From Segatella copri (lineage in GTDB: Bacteria > Bacteroidota > Bacteroidia > Bacteroidales > Bacteroidaceae), in assembly GCF_019127135.1 (NCBI RefSeq), contig NZ_JAHOEA010000085.1, positions 1 through 8,775 of the forward strand: a stretch of 8,775 bases of DNA. The letters run 5' to 3'. Positions 6,269 through 8,775 of the stretch are shown here, one piece after another (within the stretch, counting starts at the first letter, position 1; every line of letters begins with the position of its first letter). Under the pieces are notes generated by a model that was given only the letters and a program-made list of their open reading frames with translations, was not told the DNA's origin and ran no database searches. The translations under genes were made by a program, and so were the position numbers.

Positions 6269-7720
6269 ATGGAACAAAAACAAACAGGCTCTAGAGCCTA
6301 TCTTATTTCAATTGTGATGGTAGCCGTTTTGGGCGGCTTGCTTTTCGGTTATGATACCGCGGTAATCTCGGGAGCCGAGAAGGGTTTGCAGGCATTCTTC
6401 ATGGGTGCTGAGGATTTCACCTATACCGATTTCTGGCATGGATTCACTTCTTCCAGTGCCCTGATTGGTTGTATCATCGGTTCGGCGCTTTCGGGTGTGC
6501 TGGCTTCTAACTGGGGCCGTAAGCGTTCGCTGATCTTTGCGGGTGTGATGTTCTTCATCTCTGCATGGGGATCTATGTGTCCGGAGTCTTTGGTGTTGCC
6601 AAAGGGTGAACCTAATCTTACGCTTCTCATCGTGTTCAACCTCTATCGTGTGATTGGCGGTATCGGTGTGGGTCTGGCATCTGCTGTATGCCCGATGTAT
6701 ATCGGTGAGATTGCGCCTAGCAACATCCGTGGTATGTTGGTCAGCTGGAACCAGTTTGCCATCATCTTCGGTCAGCTGGTAGTTTATTTCGTCAACTTCT
6801 TCATTCTTGGCGATCATATTGCTCCTGCTATTCAGAGTGTGGGCAACGGTATGAACCAGATTCTGAATGGTGGCGAGGCTGCCTGGGCTATTGAAACCGG
6901 ATGGCGCTATATGTTTGGTTCTGAGATGGTTCCAGCGGGCTTGTTTGCTCTGCTTATCTGTTTCGTACCGGAGACTCCCCGTTATCTTGCCATGGTTGGT
7001 CAGGATGCGAAGGCTGAGCGTATTCTGGCTCGCATCAATGGTGCTGACGAGGCTAAGAAGATTTTGAACGACATCAAGAATACGGTTACAGAGAAGAAGG
7101 AGAAACTGCTTACTTATGGTGTGCTCTGTATCTTCGTAGGTGTGATGCTTTCTGTATTCCAGCAGGCTGTAGGTATCAATGCCGTGCTCTATTATGCTCC
7201 TCGCATCTATGATGCTATGGGCTTTGACAATCCGATGGTATTGACCGTATTCAATGGTATCGTGAACCTCGGTTTCACCTGTGTAGCTATCTTTACGGTA
7301 GAGAAGTTGGGACGTAAGCCTTTGCTCATTACCGGTTCTTTGGGCATGGCATTGGGTGCCATCGGTGTAGCCATCACCTTCGGTAATCCTAATCTGCAGT
7401 TGTTGTGCATGGTATCCATCATGGTTTACTCTGCATCATTCATGTTCTCTTGGGGACCAATCTGCTGGGTACTTATCGCCGAGGTATTCCCTAATACGAT
7501 TCGTGGTGCTGCCGTAGCGATTGCCGTAGCCTTCCAGTGGATTTTCAACTGGATTGTTTCTACCTCTTTCGTTCCGATGGCTAACAGTTTGGGTTATTGG
7601 TTTACCTATGGATTGTATGGTGTTATCTGTATCCTCGCTGCCATCTTTGTATGGAAGCTCGTTCCTGAGACCAAGGGTAAGAGTTTGGAGGATATGACCA
7701 AGCTTTGGAAGAAAGACTAA
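6269..7720 (+). CDS. xylE: XylE-like sugar:H+ symporter (MFS sugar porter family)
   Basis: A 483-residue, 12-helix major facilitator protein of the sugar porter family, importing a pentose or hexose with a proton across the inner membrane. Signatures in order: GGLLFGYDTAVISG (22-35), NWGRKRS (81-87), YIGEIAP (144-150), WNQFAIIFGQ (160-169), PETPRYL (234-240), QQAVGINAVLYYAP (298-311), GRKP (348-351), SWGPICW (394-400), QW (423-424) and PETKGKSLED (466-475). Residues that bind xylose in E. coli XylE all appear kept: F26, D29, Q169, Q298, Q299, N304, Y308, N333, G396, W400, Q423 and W424. The loop at 180-210 is longer than in E. coli. Xylose is the best guess, but glucose or arabinose relatives share these residues. 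The start is the first in-frame ATG after AT-rich DNA, without a Shine-Dalgarno site. The gene is monocistronic, with its own terminator. Confidence 0.9.
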   Translation: MEQKQTGSRAYLISIVMVAVLGGLLFGYDTAVISGAEKGLQAFFMGAEDFTYTDFWHGFTSSSALIGCIIGSALSGVLASNWGRKRSLIFAGVMFFISAWGSMCPESLVLPKGEPNLTLLIVFNLYRVIGGIGVGLASAVCPMYIGEIAPSNIRGMLVSWNQFAIIFGQLVVYFVNFFILGDHIAPAIQSVGNGMNQILNGGEAAWAIETGWRYMFGSEMVPAGLFALLICFVPETPRYLAMVGQDAKAERILARINGADEAKKILNDIKNTVTEKKEKLLTYGVLCIFVGVMLSVFQQAVGINAVLYYAPRIYDAMGFDNPMVLTVFNGIVNLGFTCVAIFTVEKLGRKPLLITGSLGMALGAIGVAITFGNPNLQLLCMVSIMVYSASFMFSWGPICWVLIAEVFPNTIRGAAVAIAVAFQWIFNWIVSTSFVPMANSLGYWFTYGLYGVICILAAIFVWKLVPETKGKSLEDMTKLWKKD

Positions 7721-7744
7721 GTTCTTATTCTGTGAAATATCAAG

Positions 7745-7781
7745 ACCGCCAGGCGTAGAAAGAAACGCCTGGCGGTTTTTC
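7745..7781 (+). terminator. Strong intrinsic terminator of the xylE-like gene
   Basis: A perfect 12-bp stem, ACCGCCAGGCGT (7745-7756) with ACGCCTGGCGGT (7765-7776), closes an 8-base loop (7757-7764). The stem ends in a run of five T's (7776-7780). It starts 25 nt after the transporter stop. The minus strand lacks a matching T-run, so it acts mainly on the plus strand. Confidence 0.93.
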
Positions 7782-7798
7782 TTTATGCCCTCTGGCTC

Positions 7799-7912
7799 GC
7801 AACGCTTAATCCATACCATGATATGACGGCGCGCTGTCGCCCCGTCGGTTGTGTCGGGAAAGTAGAGCAGACCCAGCTCGGTCTTGCTGTACATACGTTG
7901 GGGATAATTCAT
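7799..7912 (-). pseudogene. Truncated DUF4248-like gene fragment
   Basis: From an ATG at 7912 the minus strand encodes MNYPQRMYSKTELGLLYFPD and then a TARRHIMVWIKRCEP segment. This resembles the N-terminal half of small Bacteroidota DUF4248 proteins (about 70-90 residues; Y.K.ELA.LYFP....A...L..WI), whose function is unknown. The expected second half (the GY...FTP..V..I..YLGEP region) is absent. After about residue 38 the frame runs through the transporter's terminator hairpin and backwards into the transporter gene, staying open to 7436 by chance. I therefore read it as a 3'-deleted remnant. A well-formed promoter still lies upstream. The family assignment is from memory of the consensus. 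Confidence 0.6.
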
Positions 7913-7934
7913 AAGCTTTATATTTTTTATGTTG

Positions 7935-7966
7935 CAAAAGTAATATTTATTTCAGACTTATGCAAT
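7935..7966 (-). promoter_or_regulatory. Bacteroidota-type promoter upstream of the DUF4248-like remnant
   Basis: On the minus strand the -7 box TACTTTTG (7942-7935) matches TAnnTTTG exactly. A -33 element ATTG (7966-7963, three of four bases of TTTG) lies 20 bp upstream, within the usual spacing. A transcript would start near 7928 and reach the ATG at 7912 after a leader of about 16 nt. Confidence 0.6.
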
Positions 7967-8140
7967 TTTTTGAAGAGAAAAAATGCATTTTAATAGCTGA
8001 TTTGTTGAAAAAAAAATCTTTTTCCTCCCGTATTACGTATAGTGTAAAAGATGTAAATGTATATATATAATATACTTGGTATAGTGTAGGGAAGAAAAAT
8101 CCACACCTAACTATCTGATATTCAATATTTTATATTTTTA
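7967..8140. other. AT-rich intergenic DNA with no recognised feature
   Basis: Strongly AT-rich, with A and T runs and a TATATATATAATATA stretch (about 8060-8074). A 10-bp direct repeat GTATAGTGTA occurs at 8038-8047 and 8079-8088. I see no coding frame, RNA gene or convincing promoter here. Confidence 0.6.
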
Positions 8141-8143
8141 GAG

Positions 8144-8255
8144 TTTGCCCTGGTAGTAATTTGGGCATATCAGAAGATACATAATTGGCCCTGATGGTAG
8201 CTATTATTGGCCCTGGTAGTATCCTCAGAAAGGCTTCTTTGCCCTGGTAGTAATT
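8144..8255. repeat. Interspersed GCCCTGGTAGT direct repeat (2 exact, 2 variant copies)
   Basis: An 18-bp sequence, TTTGCCCTGGTAGTAATT, occurs identically at 8144-8161 and 8238-8255. Two variants lie between them: ATTGGCCCTGATGGTAG (8184-8200) and ATTGGCCCTGGTAGTAT (8206-8222). Spacing is irregular (cores at 8147, 8188, 8210 and 8241), unlike a tandem array or CRISPR. All copies point the same way. The region has no coding frame of note. The function is unknown; clustered binding sites for a regulator or decayed mobile-element ends are both possible. Confidence 0.75.
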
Positions 8256-8302
8256 GAGCACTCAAAAGAGGTAAACAAACGATGTACTTCCGTTTACCAA
8301 CT

Positions 8303-8522
8303 GATGTGGCTGAACTGGGTTAAGGATATGGCTGAACTGGGTTACGCAGACGGCTGAACTCGCTGATGCAGACGGCTGGACTCGCTTACGCAGACGACTG
8401 GACTCGCTGATTGAGCCACTTGAGTAATCTGATTGAGCCACTTGAGTAGTCTGATAGAGCCACTTGAGTAATCTGATTGAGCCACTTGGGTAATCTGATT
8501 GAGCCACTTGGGTATCTCCGGA
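8303..8522. repeat. 22-bp tandem array, ten units in two sequence classes
   Basis: Ten contiguous units of exactly 22 bp start at 8303. Units 1-5 (8303-8412) carry GGCTGAACTGGGTTA or GGCTGGACTCGCTGA types. Units 6-10 (8413-8522) carry GAGCCACTTGAGTAATCTGA types. The two classes match at about half of their positions in the same phase, including a shared CTGATT end, so they look like one array that diverged in blocks. The last unit switches to TATCTCCGGA, and that segment recurs once 28 bp later (near 8534-8550). A 22-bp period is not a multiple of three, so the array is not selected as protein. Two helical turns per unit would place any bound protein on one DNA face. Confidence 0.9.
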
Positions 8523-8550
8523 ACGCCTAGCGGACTTGCGTATCTCCGGG

Positions 8551-8775
8551 TTTCGCAAGTTTTGCCCTACACGCCCTGAAAGGGCAGAAGCTCCTAGCCC
8601 AGGGCATCGCCCTGGGTTATTACGGTCGCAAACCTGTCGCCCTGTAAGGGCAAAAGCTTTAAAATACCAGACCATTAATAAAGCTTTTGCCCTTACAGGG
8701 CGACTTGCTGATTGTCATTATACCCAGGGCGATGCCCTGGGCTAGGAGCTTCTGCCCTTTCAGGGCGTGCTGCTT
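8551..8775. repeat. Nested palindromic repeat element (copy C, cut by the window end)
   Basis: Outer arms 8572-8617 and 8722-8767 are perfectly complementary over 46 bp. Inner arms 8636-8660 and 8680-8704 are perfectly complementary over 25 bp, with a 19-base loop (8661-8679). The segments between the arm pairs (8618-8635 and 8705-8721) are only partly complementary. The left end TTTCGCAAGTTTTGC (8551-8565) matches copies A and B. After the right arm the sequence reads CGTGCTGCTT, like the start of the 33-bp array in copy B and unlike the simple end of copy A, so an array may continue past the window. Confidence 0.92.

Noticed and set aside
7436..7912. A 158-residue minus-strand protein
   Set aside because: Only about the first 38 residues look like a real family. 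The rest reads through the transporter's terminator and antisense to its coding sequence.
8270..8298. Hairpin GGTAAAC / GTTTACC with a 15-base loop
   Set aside because: Only seven pairs, no T-run and no adjacent gene, so I could not assign it as a terminator or operator.
8144..8522. CRISPR array
   Set aside because: The 22-bp units are contiguous with no spacers, the GCCCTGGTAGT copies are unevenly spaced and imperfect, and no cas gene is present in the window.
8262..8745. Open frames on both strands over the terminal repeats
   Set aside because: The 22-bp period breaks codon phase, the peptides show no fold-like pattern, and the frames end in the palindromic element. They look spurious.

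Overview
The window looks like core chromosome of a Bacteroidales bacterium, most likely Prevotella/Segatella (S. copri-like). The evidence is a GldH lipoprotein next to a RicT/PSP1 protein, a six-residue-repeat tail on RicT, a DUF4248-type remnant, Bacteroidota-style TAnnTTTG promoter boxes, little use of strong Shine-Dalgarno sites, and GC-rich nested palindromes in AT-rich intergenic DNA. The genus is an inference; no rRNA or marker gene here settles it.

Layout. Positions 1-71 hold one arm of a palindromic repeat element. rodA (+, 123-1586) encodes the elongasome glycosyltransferase. It converges on a minus-strand group, and a shared bidirectional terminator (about 1587-1628) separates the two. 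Read 5' to 3' on the minus strand, that group is metF (6062-5106), holB (5105-3993, starting directly after the metF stop), a 426-bp repeat-filled gap, ricT (3566-2130) and gldH (2109-1627). Diverging from metF is a xylE-like sugar:H+ symporter gene (6269-7720, +) ending in a strong intrinsic terminator. The last ~1 kb (7721-8775) has no intact gene. It holds a truncated DUF4248 gene fragment with a recognisable promoter, then three different repeat families: a GCCCTGGTAGT direct repeat, a 22-bp tandem array and another copy of the palindromic element.

How the genes work together. These are housekeeping genes: peptidoglycan synthesis (RodA), one-carbon/methionine metabolism (MetF), the replication clamp loader (HolB), an iron-sulfur/RNA-linked regulator (RicT), an outer-membrane-type lipoprotein (GldH) and pentose/hexose uptake (XylE-like). 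I see no defence system, prophage, CRISPR array or biosynthetic cluster.

The most unusual content is the dispersed nested-palindrome element, present three times in 8.8 kb (1-71 partial, 3641-3880, 8551-8775 cut by the window end). Its outer arms are 46 bp and its inner arms about 24-25 bp. Each arm also contains three small self-complementary hairpins, so a single arm can fold alone or pair with the other arm. At one copy the outermost hairpin has expanded into a 33-bp tandem array that reaches the 3' end of holB.
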